This document shows positions 1 through 8,870 of a stretch of 64,000 bases of DNA, one piece after another. The translations under genes were made by a program, and so were the position numbers. The notes under the pieces were generated by a model. It did no database searches. It was not told the origin of the DNA and saw nothing but the letters and a program-made list of their open reading frames with translations. Source of the DNA: Sphingobacterium cellulitidis. Lineage in GTDB: Bacteria > Bacteroidota > Bacteroidia > Sphingobacteriales > Sphingobacteriaceae. The stretch is from contig NOUX01000002.1 of NCBI GenBank assembly GCA_002245855.1, positions 62,001-126,000 on the forward strand, given 5' to 3'. Every line of letters begins with the position of its first letter. Within the stretch, counting starts at the first letter, position 1.

Positions 1-195
1 GCTGTTACCTATGATTATCATCCATTGGCAAGAGCCATGGTAGCCAATTATTTCAGCAGTAATCCAGACACCCATTTAATTGGACAAAGAGTCGTGGAAA
101 TCACGGAGAAGCAGTTGATAAAAATCAAAAACAAGGAATTAAAATCAGAAGTAGAAAGCCTGTTAAAAGAAGCAAAACAGAAATTAAGCAAGTAA
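1..195 (+). CDS. 3' end of an unidentified protein (cut by the window edge)
   Basis: An open frame enters at base 1 and ends with TAA at 193-195, giving 64 residues. The visible part begins with AVTYDYHPLARAM and ends in a lysine- and glutamate-rich, probably helical tail. I do not recognise a family. Its stop lies 4 bases before the ATG of the TrkA-N/RyR protein, so the two are almost certainly co-transcribed and may work together. The function must be read from sequence left of this window. Confidence 0.6.
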   Translation, partial: AVTYDYHPLARAMVANYFSSNPDTHLIGQRVVEITEKQLIKIKNKELKSEVESLLKEAKQKLSK

Positions 196-199
196 AAGA

Positions 200-1885
200 A
201 TGAATTTGACAAGAAGACAAAAAGGCCTATTGGGAATCGCATTTGTATGCTTTTTGATTATCATATCTTGGATAGGTTTATCTAAATTTTTTCCAGAGAG
301 CAACTCATTTCGATATCTCCCTGATCGTATTTATCGGATTATCAAAATTGTATTCGGGGGTGATCCTTCGGGTTCAGGTCTTGAAACTGAGAATGTTCCC
401 TTGGAATTAATTATTGCCAAAATTTGTGCTATAGGGATTCTTCTTTTTGGGGCTTATAAAATTATTCAGAAATTATTCTCGGAACAGTTCAACCTGATGA
501 AGGCTTCTTTCAAGAAAAATCATTTGATTTCCATTGGAATCTCAAAAAAAGGTAGACAGCTATTCAAGAGTTTAAAGGATGACTATCAAAAGCAGGGAAT
601 TGCAATTGAAAAAGAAACCGAACATGCTGACATCAATGCTGTAAAAAAACAAGGTCATCTAGTCATCATCGGAAATGCTGAGGATGAGAACACTCTTCTT
701 GAGGCAGGAATCAAACGTGCTTCTACCCTAATTGTGTTTCTAGAGAATGAGCAAACGGTGATAGAAATCATTGAATCCGTTCAGGATATCTATGATAAAT
801 CCAAATGTCAGAATGAACTACTTTGTTTTTTACATATTAGCAATCCTCGATTAATCGACTTGGTCAAAAACACGGGAATCCATTTTCAGAACAATCAGGT
901 TCAGCTAAGATTTTTTAATATCCATAAAATGCTGGCTCGTCAATTCTTTTCGCAGATTCCACTGGATATGCAAAAGGTTGGGAAAAGCATTGCGGACATC
1001 AATAAGATAGTATTTCTAGGTTATGGGGATTTTGCAAAGGCCATGTTGGTTCAGGCATTGAGGATATTTCACACCTCTGTTGAAAATGATTTGCAGATTT
1101 CCATATACTCTGATCATGCAGATAAAGACCGAAATTATTTTAGTGAACAGTATCCGAAAGCTGATAAAATCTTTCCAGTTAGCTTCCATAAGTTTGAAGG
1201 CACCTTCAATGAAATGATTAATCAGGAGGAGCTCATGAATAAAGGCGATCAAACTCTATTTATTACGGCATTTGATCAGGATCAGGCCAACCTAAATGCA
1301 GGATTGGAACTATTGGAAAAAACGCAAAATGCTAATTTCCCGATCTATGTTTTGAATGCGGAAGGAAAGGGACTACGAAAATTGATCAACTACTCAACAG
1401 ACACGGACAGGATCAAGTTTTTTGGGCAGATGGAAGATATCTGCAACCTGGAATTTATCACTGGTCAAAAGCAGGATAAACTGGCTCAGGCGATTCATGA
1501 TGATTACCGCAAATTGTTATCGGGGGCAAGTTCAGAAAGTGAAAAATACACTTCAGACTGGTTAACCTTGAGTGAGGATGCCAAGGATGCAAGCAGAGCC
1601 CAGGCCGATCATATTCCCTATAAGTTTTTATTGACCGACAAGGCTTGGCCAGTTGCTGATCCTAAACAGGTTTCATTCAGTACTGCGGAAATTGAAACAC
1701 TCGCCATTATCGAGCATAATCGTTGGATGGCGCATCGATATATCAATGGTTGGGATTTTGGTGAAAACAGGAATGATGAGCTCAAATTACATCCATCCTT
1801 GATTCCTTGGGAGATATTGAGTGAAAGTGAAAAGCAAAAAGACAGAGATACTATTCTGAGGATAAAGATTCTATTGAATTCCTGA
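200..1885 (+). CDS. Two-TM TrkA-N/RCK-like protein with C-terminal RyR domain
   Basis: 561 residues. Two hydrophobic segments (about 9-28 and 67-87) flank a short extracytoplasmic stretch, giving a 2TM channel-like topology. I see no TVGYG-type potassium filter between them. A Rossmann-like TrkA-N/RCK unit follows (about 107-200, with ISIGISKKGRQ and LVIIGNAEDENTLLEAGI) and a second one begins near 268 (VFLGYGDFAKAM). The last 65 residues match the ryanodine-receptor repeat (RyR, PF02026): EHNRWMAHRYINGWDFG then a downstream W and KDRDTI. RCK units bind NAD(H) or nucleotides. Prokaryotic RyR domains have been proposed as nucleotide-signal sensors in conflict systems (Burroughs and colleagues). 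A ligand-gated membrane effector or channel is therefore an inference. The ATG is 4 bases after the upstream stop. Domain calls are fairly sure; function is unknown. Confidence 0.75.
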   Translation: MNLTRRQKGLLGIAFVCFLIIISWIGLSKFFPESNSFRYLPDRIYRIIKIVFGGDPSGSGLETENVPLELIIAKICAIGILLFGAYKIIQKLFSEQFNLMKASFKKNHLISIGISKKGRQLFKSLKDDYQKQGIAIEKETEHADINAVKKQGHLVIIGNAEDENTLLEAGIKRASTLIVFLENEQTVIEIIESVQDIYDKSKCQNELLCFLHISNPRLIDLVKNTGIHFQNNQVQLRFFNIHKMLARQFFSQIPLDMQKVGKSIADINKIVFLGYGDFAKAMLVQALRIFHTSVENDLQISIYSDHADKDRNYFSEQYPKADKIFPVSFHKFEGTFNEMINQEELMNKGDQTLFITAFDQDQANLNAGLELLEKTQNANFPIYVLNAEGKGLRKLINYSTDTDRIKFFGQMEDICNLEFITGQKQDKLAQAIHDDYRKLLSGASSESEKYTSDWLTLSEDAKDASRAQADHIPYKFLLTDKAWPVADPKQVSFSTAEIETLAIIEHNRWMAHRYINGWDFGENRNDELKLHPSLIPWEILSESEKQKDRDTILRIKILLNS

Positions 1886-1904
1886 GATATCAAGACCTTG
1901 AATA

Positions 1905-1936
1905 TTTGACTTTGCAGATTGTTTAGGGTATATTTG
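1905..1936 (+). promoter_or_regulatory. Consensus Bacteroidota promoter of the thi operon
   Basis: TTTG at 1905-1908, a 20-base spacer, and TATATTTG at 1929-1936 match the Bacteroidota sigma-A consensus (TTTG, N19-21, TAnnTTTG). Transcription would start near 1942, just at the 5' edge of the TPP aptamer. Both boxes and the placement agree. Confidence 0.75.
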
Positions 1937-1943
1937 ATTGGCT

Positions 1944-2016
1944 TTAGGGGTATTCTTCTTTATAGAATTGAGACAGTCCCTTTGAACCTGATACGGTTAA
2001 AACCGGCGTAGGGAAA
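1944..2016 (+). ncRNA. TPP riboswitch (THI element)
   Basis: The aptamer signature is clear: TAGGGG near 1945-1950, TTGAGAC near 1968-1974, then CCCTTTGAACCTGATACGG and GTTAAAACCGGCGTAGGGAA ending near 2015. It lies directly after a consensus promoter and before thiM, so thiamine pyrophosphate should repress the whole operon. Downstream, 2049-2060 holds two overlapping TTCCCT copies complementary to the conserved GTAGGGAA. These are a likely expression platform that competes with the aptamer, which is an inference from base pairing. Confidence 0.93.
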
Positions 2017-2089
2017 AGCAGATAAGCGTTTGGCAGTCCAATTGCCTATTCCCTTCCCTATAGCCATTATTGTATTTAAATTTCAAATA

Positions 2090-2899
2090 ATGGAAAACGA
2101 CATTTATCATTTACTTACACAAGTCCGAGCAAAATCTCCTTTGGTGCAAAACATCACGAATTTTGTCGTGATGAACAATACGGCAAATGCTTTATTGGCA
2201 TTAGGAGCCTCTCCCATTATGGTGCATGCCGAAGAGGAGTTGGAAGAAGTTTTAAGCTTCTGCAATTCCCTGGTCATAAACATTGGTACCATCAGCAAGC
2301 CATGGGCAAACAACATGATCGAGGCCGCAAAATTGGCAAACAAACTAGAGAAACCATGGGTACTAGATCCTGTTGGTGCCGGAATCTCAAAATTGCGGAA
2401 TGAAACCCTGGAAACTCTTGTGCAATTGAAACCGACAGTTATTCGTGGGAATGCTTCCGAAATCATGGCATTACAGAATTTTAATAATAAAAGTTCGAAA
2501 GGAGTTGATAGTACAGAATCCAGCAGCACTGCCCTACAGGCTGGTCAGATTCTAAATAAAGAAACTGGAGCTATCGTATGTATTTCCGGATCTATAGATT
2601 ATGTTATTTCGAAGGAAGAGATTACGGAGGTCAGCAATGGCTCCGCGATGATGACGAAGGTGACGGGATTAGGTTGTACGGCATCCGCCATTACCGCAGC
2701 ATTCATCGGATTAGGAAACAATCCTTATGAGGAGGCTGTCGCAGGAATAACGATTACCAGTCTTGCTGGTGAACTGGCGGCAAAAATCTCAAAAGGCCCC
2801 GGAAGTTTACAACTAAATCTATATGACACCTTATATAACCTGGCTAAAGAGCAGATCCTAGGGAATTTAAAGCTAAAAAGATATGCCAATCCATCCTGA
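2090..2899 (+). CDS. thiM: Hydroxyethylthiazole kinase
   Basis: 269 residues. It phosphorylates 4-methyl-5-(2-hydroxyethyl)thiazole so that the salvaged thiazole can enter thiamine phosphate synthesis. The ThiM hallmarks are present: VQNITNFVVMNNTANALLALGASP near the N-terminus, WVLDPVGAG, and KVTGLGCTASAITAAF, whose Cys is the conserved catalytic-region residue (usually GTGC, here GLGC). I chose the ATG at 2090 (MENDIYHLL). The longer frame from a TTG at 2030 would put coding sequence across the riboswitch expression platform. The 3' end overlaps thiE by 17 bases. It is the first gene of the riboswitch operon. Confidence 0.95.
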   Translation: MENDIYHLLTQVRAKSPLVQNITNFVVMNNTANALLALGASPIMVHAEEELEEVLSFCNSLVINIGTISKPWANNMIEAAKLANKLEKPWVLDPVGAGISKLRNETLETLVQLKPTVIRGNASEIMALQNFNNKSSKGVDSTESSSTALQAGQILNKETGAIVCISGSIDYVISKEEITEVSNGSAMMTKVTGLGCTASAITAAFIGLGNNPYEEAVAGITITSLAGELAAKISKGPGSLQLNLYDTLYNLAKEQILGNLKLKRYANPS

Positions 2900-3515
2900 T
2901 TTCCCTTACCCTTTATATCTGGTGATTTCAGAAAAAGATTGTACAAAAATGGATTGGTTAAAAGTTGCTGAGCAAGCAATTTCAGCTGGGGTAGATATCA
3001 TTCAATTGCGCGAAAAGGATATATCATTTTCCGATTATTTGAACAAAGCCAAAGCATTAAAAAGGATAACCGATCATTTTCAAATTCCTTTGATCATCAA
3101 TGATAATGCGGAGGTTGCTGCTGAGGTTGAAGCTTGGGGCATCCATGTAGGTCTTTCAGATCAACAGCCTTTAGAAATTGCTGAAAAATATGCTGATCGG
3201 ATGAAAATTGGATGGTCATTAGAATATAAAGAGCAATTGAAGTCGAGTCAACTACAAGTGACTCATCATCTTGGCCTCAGTCCTATTTTTAATACGCCGA
3301 CGAAAACCAATACGGTAACAACCTGGGGAATTTCCGGTATTGAGGAAATTAAAACTATGAACAACAGACCACTGATTGCCATTGGTGGGATGAACCTAAC
3401 AAATGCAGGTGAAGCCTTTGCTGCCGGAGCAAATAGTGTTGCTGTAGTATCAGCAATTTGTTCCAGTGTGGATCCCCGAAAAGCAACAGAGGAATTAAAA
3501 GCCTTATTAAAATGA
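2883..3515 (+). CDS. thiE: Thiamine-phosphate synthase
   Basis: 210 residues, the usual ThiE length. It joins HMP pyrophosphate and thiazole phosphate to make thiamine phosphate on a TIM barrel. Visible motifs are DIIQLREKD (QLREK, pyrophosphate and pyrimidine site), IINDNAEVA, HVGLSD (usually HVGQxD), GLSPIFNTPTKTNT and IAIGGMN. The start overlaps the end of thiM and the stop codon overlaps the thiD start (ATGA), so translation of the operon is probably coupled. Confidence 0.95.
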   Translation: MPIHPDFPYPLYLVISEKDCTKMDWLKVAEQAISAGVDIIQLREKDISFSDYLNKAKALKRITDHFQIPLIINDNAEVAAEVEAWGIHVGLSDQQPLEIAEKYADRMKIGWSLEYKEQLKSSQLQVTHHLGLSPIFNTPTKTNTVTTWGISGIEEIKTMNNRPLIAIGGMNLTNAGEAFAAGANSVAVVSAICSSVDPRKATEELKALLK

Positions 3516-4351
3516 AAGAAAACAAAAAATATAAAGTTCCAACCGTCTTAAGTATTGCAGGATTTGATGGAAGTGGTGGTGCTGGAATACAGGCCGATAC
3601 AAAAACCATTTCGTCACTTGGATGCTATGCCATGAATGTTTTGACGGCATTACCAGTTCAAAATACGCAGGGTGTAAAGAATATTTTTGAGATCCCGGTT
3701 GAAGCCGTATCAGAGCAACTGGAATGTTTATTTGAAGATATTTATCCAGACAGCATTAAGATTGGAATGGTGCATCATACCAAATTGGTAGAAACGATTG
3801 CCAGTTTTTTAAAGGACTATAAAGGTCCCATAGTTTTTGACCCAGTCATGGTGTCCAGCAGTGGTCATCGCCTGATTCAAGAAGACACCATAGAAGCAAT
3901 CAAGGAATTGTTGTTTCCTATTGCCGACATAATCACTCCAAATCTGGATGAGGTTTCCGTTTTGGTAAATCGCGATATAAGTACGGTACATGCTATGGAG
4001 GATGTTTCAGATGAGATATTGAGCCTAGGTTGTAAGGCTGCCTTATTAAAAGGAGGACATCTACAGAGTGATATTCTGACGAGTATCTTGATTCAAAAAG
4101 GTCAAGCAGCTCAGTATTTTGAATCGAAACGTGTCAATACAAAGAATACGCACGGTTCGGGATGTTCCTTATCTTCTGCTATTGCCTCATTCTTGGCTCG
4201 CGGATATCATTTGGAGCAATCTACCGAAAATGCTCTGATGTATATCAATAGTGCGATAAAAGGCAGTAAAGATTTAATAATTGGAAAAGGTCATGGACCC
4301 TTAAATCATTTTTTCAACCCTGTAAAACTTATCAAATATGAAATGGACTGA
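3512..4351 (+). CDS. thiD: Hydroxymethylpyrimidine/phosphomethylpyrimidine kinase
   Basis: 279 residues of the ribokinase fold. It phosphorylates HMP to HMP-P and then HMP-PP, the pyrimidine donor for ThiE. Recognised by SIAGFDGSGGAGIQADTKT near the N-terminus, the VFDPVMVSSSGH block, and the anion-hole segment HGSGCSLSSAIASF (usually HGTGC). The ATG at 3512 overlaps the thiE stop in an ATGA arrangement, which is preferred over an in-frame ATG at 3458 inside thiE. Its 3' end overlaps tenA by 14 bases. Confidence 0.95.
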   Translation: MKENKKYKVPTVLSIAGFDGSGGAGIQADTKTISSLGCYAMNVLTALPVQNTQGVKNIFEIPVEAVSEQLECLFEDIYPDSIKIGMVHHTKLVETIASFLKDYKGPIVFDPVMVSSSGHRLIQEDTIEAIKELLFPIADIITPNLDEVSVLVNRDISTVHAMEDVSDEILSLGCKAALLKGGHLQSDILTSILIQKGQAAQYFESKRVNTKNTHGSGCSLSSAIASFLARGYHLEQSTENALMYINSAIKGSKDLIIGKGHGPLNHFFNPVKLIKYEMD

Positions 4352-4991
4352 TAAAGCCTGGGCGGCAATTGAACCACTATATAAAGAAATTCTTGAAATG
4401 CCATTTATTGAGGAATTGAAGAATGGAAATCTCCCATTGGAGAAGTTCCAATTCTACATGTTGCAAGATGCGAAATATTTGGAGCATTATGGTCGGGCAC
4501 TTGCGGCATTGGGTTCCAAAGCAATGGACAATGAAATGGCCTTGGATTTTTTCGAATTTGGAAAAAACGCATTAATCGTTGAAAGAGCCTTACACGAAGC
4601 TTATTTTAAGGAATTCAATCTCGAGCCCAATCAGGAAATTACCATAGAACCGGTATGTCATCATTATATACATTACTTGAAAAGTACCGTTGCTTTTGAT
4701 CCTATTGAAGTGGCTACTGCAGCAATTTTACCTTGTTTTTGGATTTATAAAGAAGTGGGTGATCATATTTATCAAAATAAAAATACTTCAAACAATCCTT
4801 ATAAAAATTGGATTGAAACCTATAGTGGCGAAGAGTTTGCCATTGGTGTAAAGAAAGCATTGGACTACACGAATTATATGGCTGAAAACACAAACGACAA
4901 AGGTAGAGAATTGATGTTGGAAGCCTTTATCACAGCTAGTCGATTGGAGTTTATGTTTTGGGATGCAGCATACAGGAATACAAAGTGGTAG
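4338..4991 (+). CDS. tenA: TenA family aminopyrimidine aminohydrolase (thiaminase II)
   Basis: 217 residues, all helical, typical TenA size. TenA releases HMP from degraded thiamine such as aminomethyl-pyrimidines. Residues known from Bacillus TenA are conserved by position: the D-x-x-Y of LQDAKYLEHYGRAL, the Cys of AAILPCFWIYKEVG, and the C-terminal Glu in SRLEFMFWDAAY. It is the last gene of the operon and overlaps thiD. With ThiM, ThiD and ThiE and no ThiC or ThiG nearby, the operon is a salvage route. Pathway role is well supported; exact substrate is inferred. Confidence 0.93.
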   Translation: MKWTDKAWAAIEPLYKEILEMPFIEELKNGNLPLEKFQFYMLQDAKYLEHYGRALAALGSKAMDNEMALDFFEFGKNALIVERALHEAYFKEFNLEPNQEITIEPVCHHYIHYLKSTVAFDPIEVATAAILPCFWIYKEVGDHIYQNKNTSNNPYKNWIETYSGEEFAIGVKKALDYTNYMAENTNDKGRELMLEAFITASRLEFMFWDAAYRNTKW

Positions 4992-5203
4992 AACAATTAG
5001 GAAAGTATATATCTTTGTTATTTGTTTTTATAAAATCTGACAAAATCTTGAACTAAATTTTAATCTATAAATTAAATTCCAGCTATAGATTTGTATACCC
5101 AAAGATTAAACTTATTTAAAAGGTAACTTTTATATAAAAAAACTAGAATAAAATTCCTTTTGGCGTAGTTTTTGGGTTAATTTTACACATAAATTATTGT
5201 GAT

Positions 5204-5668
5204 ATGAAACAACTTTGGATACTTGCAGGCGCTACTGCACTACTTACTTTTGGGTCTTGTACTTCGAATGCTAATAAGCAATTGGAATCAAAAGATTCAA
5301 GCGGTACAGAAATTACAGATACAAATCCAGTAGATACTACACATACCTCTCAAAACTCATTAGACTGGGCAGGATCATACAGCGGAGTTTTTCCATGTGC
5401 AGATTGTCCTGGTATCAAAACTACAGTAACCTTAAATTCGGATGAGACCTTCACTTACGAGGGTGAATATCAAGAAAGAGATACTAAAATAGAAGATACC
5501 GGAAAATTCATGTGGCATGATAACGGCAGCGTGGTTCACTTGGTAGGTAAAGAAGTAAATATGAAATTGAAAGTTGGTGAAAATCAACTATTCTCACTTG
5601 ACCAAGATGGTAAACCAATCGATGGTCCTTTGAAAGACAATTATATTTTGAAAAAAGTAACCCAATAG
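5204..5668 (+). CDS. NlpE-like copper-resistance/stress lipoprotein
   Basis: 154 residues. A lipoprotein signal ends at LLTFGSC with Cys19 as the lipidation site. After a Ser/Thr/Asp-rich linker, residues 55-150 form an NlpE N-terminal-type domain with the diagnostic GVFPCADCPGIKTTVTL segment (CxxC at 65/68) and ETFTYEGEY. E. coli NlpE senses envelope and copper stress; this protein corresponds only to the N-terminal half, as is common in Bacteroidota, so signalling is not implied. It is monocistronic with a strong terminator just after it. Confidence 0.85.
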   Translation: MKQLWILAGATALLTFGSCTSNANKQLESKDSSGTEITDTNPVDTTHTSQNSLDWAGSYSGVFPCADCPGIKTTVTLNSDETFTYEGEYQERDTKIEDTGKFMWHDNGSVVHLVGKEVNMKLKVGENQLFSLDQDGKPIDGPLKDNYILKKVTQ

Positions 5669-5686
5669 ATTGGGTTTATACAATAC

Positions 5687-5724
5687 AAAAAAAGAGCTGA
5701 TAAATGATTATCAGCTCTTTTTTT
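5687..5724. terminator. Bidirectional terminator between the NlpE-like gene and pyrD
   Basis: A perfect 10-base-pair stem (5694-5703 with 5708-5717) with an ATGA loop, flanked by seven A on the left and seven T on the right. It can serve both converging genes. Confidence 0.9.
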
Positions 5725-5759
5725 ATGATAACACATGAACAATTTCATGTGGGATAATC

Positions 5760-6803
5760 TTATTGATTTTTGCTACGCTCTTTCAAGATTCCCTTGCAAA
5801 TATCAGCGACCAATGAAGGCCCTTCATAGATAAAGCCAGTATATACCTGAACCAAGCTAGCTCCGGCATTTAATTTTTCAATAGCATCTTCAGCAGAATG
5901 AATCCCTCCTACTCCAATTATTGGGAATGCTTTATTTGATTTATCAGAAATATACTTGATTACTTCAGTAGAACGGCGGGTCAAAGGTTTTCCACTCACA
6001 CCTCCTGGTTCTTGAACCAACAAGCGATTGCTTTGAAGTCCTTCCCTAGCAATGGTTGTATTTGTAGCAATAACACCTGCGATCTTTGTTTCCATGACGA
6101 TATCAACAATATCATCCAGTTGGGTAAAAGTCAAATCCGGTGCTATTTTCAAAAGAATAGGTTTTGGATTTGATTTCTCGAGGTTCATTTGTTGCAAAGT
6201 ATTCAGGATATGCATTAAAGGACCTTTTTCCTGCAAATCCCTTAATCCAGGAGTATTCGGTGAACTTACATTGACTACGAAATAATCCACATAGTCAAAT
6301 AATGATTTAAAGCAATAGATATAGTCATTTACAGCTTCTTCGTTTGGTGTCACTTTATTTTTACCAATATTTCCACCTATTAAAACACCGTTTCTCTCTT
6401 TTAGGAATTTCAATTTTGCGGCAGCAACATCTGCTCCTTTATTATTAAATCCCATGCGGTTGATCAGGGCGCTGTCATCCAGCAACCTAAACATTCTAGG
6501 TTTATCATTACCAGGTTGAGGTTTTGGAGTAACCGTTCCAATTTCGATAAAACCAAAGCCTAGTCTAGCCATATCCTCGATATATTCAGCATTTTTATCA
6601 AATCCCGCAGCTAATCCCACCGGATTTTTAAATGTAAGTCCGAATACCTTGGTTTCTAACCTTGGATCTTCAACACAATACATGGAGTTTAATAATGCTT
6701 TAGAGCCCCAAATTTTATTGAAAAATTTCAACCCTGAAGTCACATTATGGTGCGCCTGTTCTGGGTTCATGGAGAAGAAAAATGGTTTAACTAGCTTATA
6801 CAT
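5760..6803 (-). CDS. pyrD: Dihydroorotate dehydrogenase (quinone), class 2
   Basis: 347 residues. Oxidises dihydroorotate to orotate in pyrimidine synthesis and passes electrons to menaquinone at the inner membrane. The class 2 type is shown by the amphipathic N-terminus with [12 protein letters not shown], the FMN barrel ([28 protein letters not shown]), and the active-site loop [16 protein letters not shown] containing the catalytic Ser. The start at 6803 gives the family length; an upstream in-frame ATG would extend into the divergent ABC-F gene. A TACCTTTG box (minus strand, 6809-6816) ends 5 bases before the ATG, so the mRNA may be nearly leaderless. Confidence 0.95.
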   Translation of the reverse strand: MYKLVKPFFFSMNPEQAHHNVTSGLKFFNKIWGSKALLNSMYCVEDPRLETKVFGLTFKNPVGLAAGFDKNAEYIEDMARLGFGFIEIGTVTPKPQPGNDKPRMFRLLDDSALINRMGFNNKGADVAAAKLKFLKERNGVLIGGNIGKNKVTPNEEAVNDYIYCFKSLFDYVDYFVVNVSSPNTPGLRDLQEKGPLMHILNTLQQMNLEKSNPKPILLKIAPDLTFTQLDDIVDIVMETKIAGVIATNTTIAREGLQSNRLLVQEPGGVSGKPLTRRSTEVIKYISDKSNKAFPIIGVGGIHSAEDAIEKLNAGASLVQVYTGFIYEGPSLVADICKGILKERSKNQ

Positions 6804-6808
6804 GGATG

Positions 6809-6816
6809 CAAAGGTA
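6809..6816 (-). promoter_or_regulatory. -7 box (TACCTTTG) very close to the pyrD start
   Basis: An exact TAnnTTTG match on the minus strand, ending 5 bases before the pyrD ATG. No good TTTG -33 box is visible at the right spacing, so this is a tentative promoter. Confidence 0.35.
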
Positions 6817-6839
6817 GCCAAAGATGCAGAAATATTCAT

Positions 6840-6847
6840 TACTTTTG
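6840..6847 (+). promoter_or_regulatory. -7 box (TACTTTTG) of the ABC-F gene
   Basis: An exact TAnnTTTG match 8 bases before the ABC-F ATG in the 52-base gap shared with pyrD. The -33 region is not conserved. It supports the start at 6856 over the longer frame that would overlap pyrD. Confidence 0.4.
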
Positions 6848-6855
6848 CACCCGAA

Positions 6856-8766
6856 ATGATATCAATAAATAACTTAACATTCGAAATAGGCTCCAGAGCG
6901 TTGTACGACGAGGCAAACTGGCATATTAAGCCAGGAGATAAAGTAGGCCTAATCGGTGCCAATGGTACCGGGAAGTCCACATTATTAAAACTTATCGTCG
7001 GTGAGTTTTCCCCAACATCGGGTACAATCTCAATGGCAAAGGACCTGAAATTAGGTTATTTAAACCAGGATTTACTGTCTTATCACTCGGAAAAAAGTAT
7101 CCTTCATGTTGCCATGGAGGCTTTTGAGCGTCAAAATCAGTTACATACGGAAATAGAAAATCTGTTAAAAAAGTTAGAAACAGATTATTCGGATGATATC
7201 TTAAATAAACTGAGTGATAAACAGACTGAATTTGAAGCTTTAGATGGATATAGCATCGAGTTTAGAGCACATGAAATCTTGGCTGGTCTTGGATTCTCAG
7301 AAGAGGAACAAAAAAGACCATTGGCCACTTTCTCTGGAGGATGGCGAATGCGTGTTATGTTGGCCAGAATCCTACTGCAAGCCCCTGATATCCTTTTACT
7401 GGATGAGCCTACCAACCACTTGGATTTACCTTCCATTAAATGGTTAGAAACCTATCTTCAAAGTTTTGAAGGTGCAATTGTTATTGTTTCACACGACCGT
7501 TATTTCCTGGATAGGATTATCAATAAAACTGTTGAGTCCAGAAAAGGAAAACTAACCCTATATGCTGGAAACTACAGTTTCTACCTAGAGGAAAAGTCAT
7601 TACGCGAAGAAATCCAAGGTAATCAATACAAAAACCAACAGGCGAAGATCAAACAGGAAGAGCGTTTGATTGAGAGATTCCGCTCAAAGGCGAGTAAGGC
7701 AAAGATGGTTCAATCTCGTATCAAAGCCTTGGACAGAATGGAAAAAGTGGACGAGGTCGATGATGATAATCCGGAAGTAAACTTTAGCTTCAAATTCTCA
7801 AAGCCTTCAGGCCGTCATGTGGTGACGATTGAGAACATCAGCAAATCATATCCGAACATTGATATTTTGGATAAGACCGATGGATTGATTGAAAAAGGTG
7901 ATAAAATCGCATTGATTGGTGCTAATGGTAAAGGTAAATCGACCTTACTAAGAATTGTTGCTGATGCTGATACAGAATTTGAAGGAAAAAGCACAAAAGG
8001 GCATAATGTATCTCAAACCTTCTTTGCACAGCATCAACTAGAGGCACTACATCTTGAGAATTCAATTCTTCAAGAATTGGTTGCCTTTGCGCCAAAACAT
8101 ACAGAAACTGAATTGCGTTCCATTTTAGGAAGTTTCTTATTTACTGGAGATGACGTTTTCAAAAAGATCAAAGTGCTTTCAGGTGGTGAAAAATCAAGGG
8201 TAGCCTTGGCAAAAGCATTGACAGCTGACGCGAACTTCCTGGTTCTGGATGAGCCGACCAACCACTTGGATATGGCTTCAGTAAATATTTTAATCCAGGC
8301 CCTTCAACAATACGAAGGTACATTTATCGTGGTTTCCCACGACCGTTACTTCCTGGACCATGTTGCCAATAAAATCTGGTTTATCGAGGATAAGGAAATA
8401 AAAGAATATCCGGGATCTTATCAGGAATTTGAAGAATGGAATTCTAAACGTACAATCAAGCCTGTGGTTAAACAGGAAAAGAAAGTCAAAGAAGAACCTA
8501 AAAAGGAAAAGGTTACTCCGACTGATGATGTAAAAAAGATTATTCAGAAGAAAAACAAGGAGTTATCCGCTTTGGAGGAGAAGATTGAAAGTCAGGAATC
8601 TTTGGTGAAAGAATTAGAAAATGAACTTGCACAGGAGGATATCTATTCCGATCCTGTAAAACTTCAAGAACATACCAGAAATTACAATTCTGAAAAAGCT
8701 AAATTGGAAGGTCTACAACAAGATTGGGAAAATCTAGCTGAGGAAATCATGAATCTTGAAGGATAA
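6856..8766 (+). CDS. ABC-F family ATPase (Uup/EttA-like ribosome-associated)
   Basis: 636 residues with two ABC domains and no membrane segment. Domain 1 has Walker A GANGTGKS (about 33-40) and signature [16 protein letters not shown] with Walker [13 protein letters not shown]; domain 2 has GANGKGKS (about 355) and [15 protein letters not shown] with [12 protein letters not shown]. The basic linker ([15 protein letters not shown]) is the P-site tRNA interaction motif type. A C-terminal coiled coil from about 545 resembles the Uup C-terminal domain. ABC-F proteins rescue or modulate translating ribosomes; whether it gives antibiotic protection cannot be told. The ATG at 6856 was chosen because the preceding in-frame residues lie inside pyrD. 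Confidence 0.92.
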   Translation: MISINNLTFEIGSRALYDEANWHIKPGDKVGLIGANGTGKSTLLKLIVGEFSPTSGTISMAKDLKLGYLNQDLLSYHSEKSILHVAMEAFERQNQLHTEIENLLKKLETDYSDDILNKLSDKQTEFEALDGYSIEFRAHEILAGLGFSEEEQKRPLATFSGGWRMRVMLARILLQAPDILLLDEPTNHLDLPSIKWLETYLQSFEGAIVIVSHDRYFLDRIINKTVESRKGKLTLYAGNYSFYLEEKSLREEIQGNQYKNQQAKIKQEERLIERFRSKASKAKMVQSRIKALDRMEKVDEVDDDNPEVNFSFKFSKPSGRHVVTIENISKSYPNIDILDKTDGLIEKGDKIALIGANGKGKSTLLRIVADADTEFEGKSTKGHNVSQTFFAQHQLEALHLENSILQELVAFAPKHTETELRSILGSFLFTGDDVFKKIKVLSGGEKSRVALAKALTADANFLVLDEPTNHLDMASVNILIQALQQYEGTFIVVSHDRYFLDHVANKIWFIEDKEIKEYPGSYQEFEEWNSKRTIKPVVKQEKKVKEEPKKEKVTPTDDVKKIIQKKNKELSALEEKIESQESLVKELENELAQEDIYSDPVKLQEHTRNYNSEKAKLEGLQQDWENLAEEIMNLEG

Positions 8767-8780
8767 GCAAGAGAAAATAA

Positions 8781-8822
8781 AAAGAGAGAGGGATTACTAA
8801 ACAGTAATCCCTCTCTCTTTTT
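8781..8822 (+). terminator. Rho-independent terminator after the ABC-F gene
   Basis: A long purine/pyrimidine stem (8781-8798 with 8803-8820) with an AAAC loop and a short T run. Confidence 0.88.
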
Positions 8823-8870
8823 GCTAAACAATTGGCTGGAAATTTGTTATAAGATTAATAAAACCAAGAC

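Noticed and set aside
2030..2089. In-frame extension of thiM to a TTG at 2030
   Set aside because: It would translate the riboswitch expression platform; the ATG at 2090 begins the conserved ThiM sequence.
6649..6855. N-terminal extension of the ABC-F gene, and the matching upstream extension of pyrD (6804-6980)
   Set aside because: The two extensions overlap antiparallel, carry no family similarity and both families start at 6856 and 6803; -7 boxes fit the short starts.
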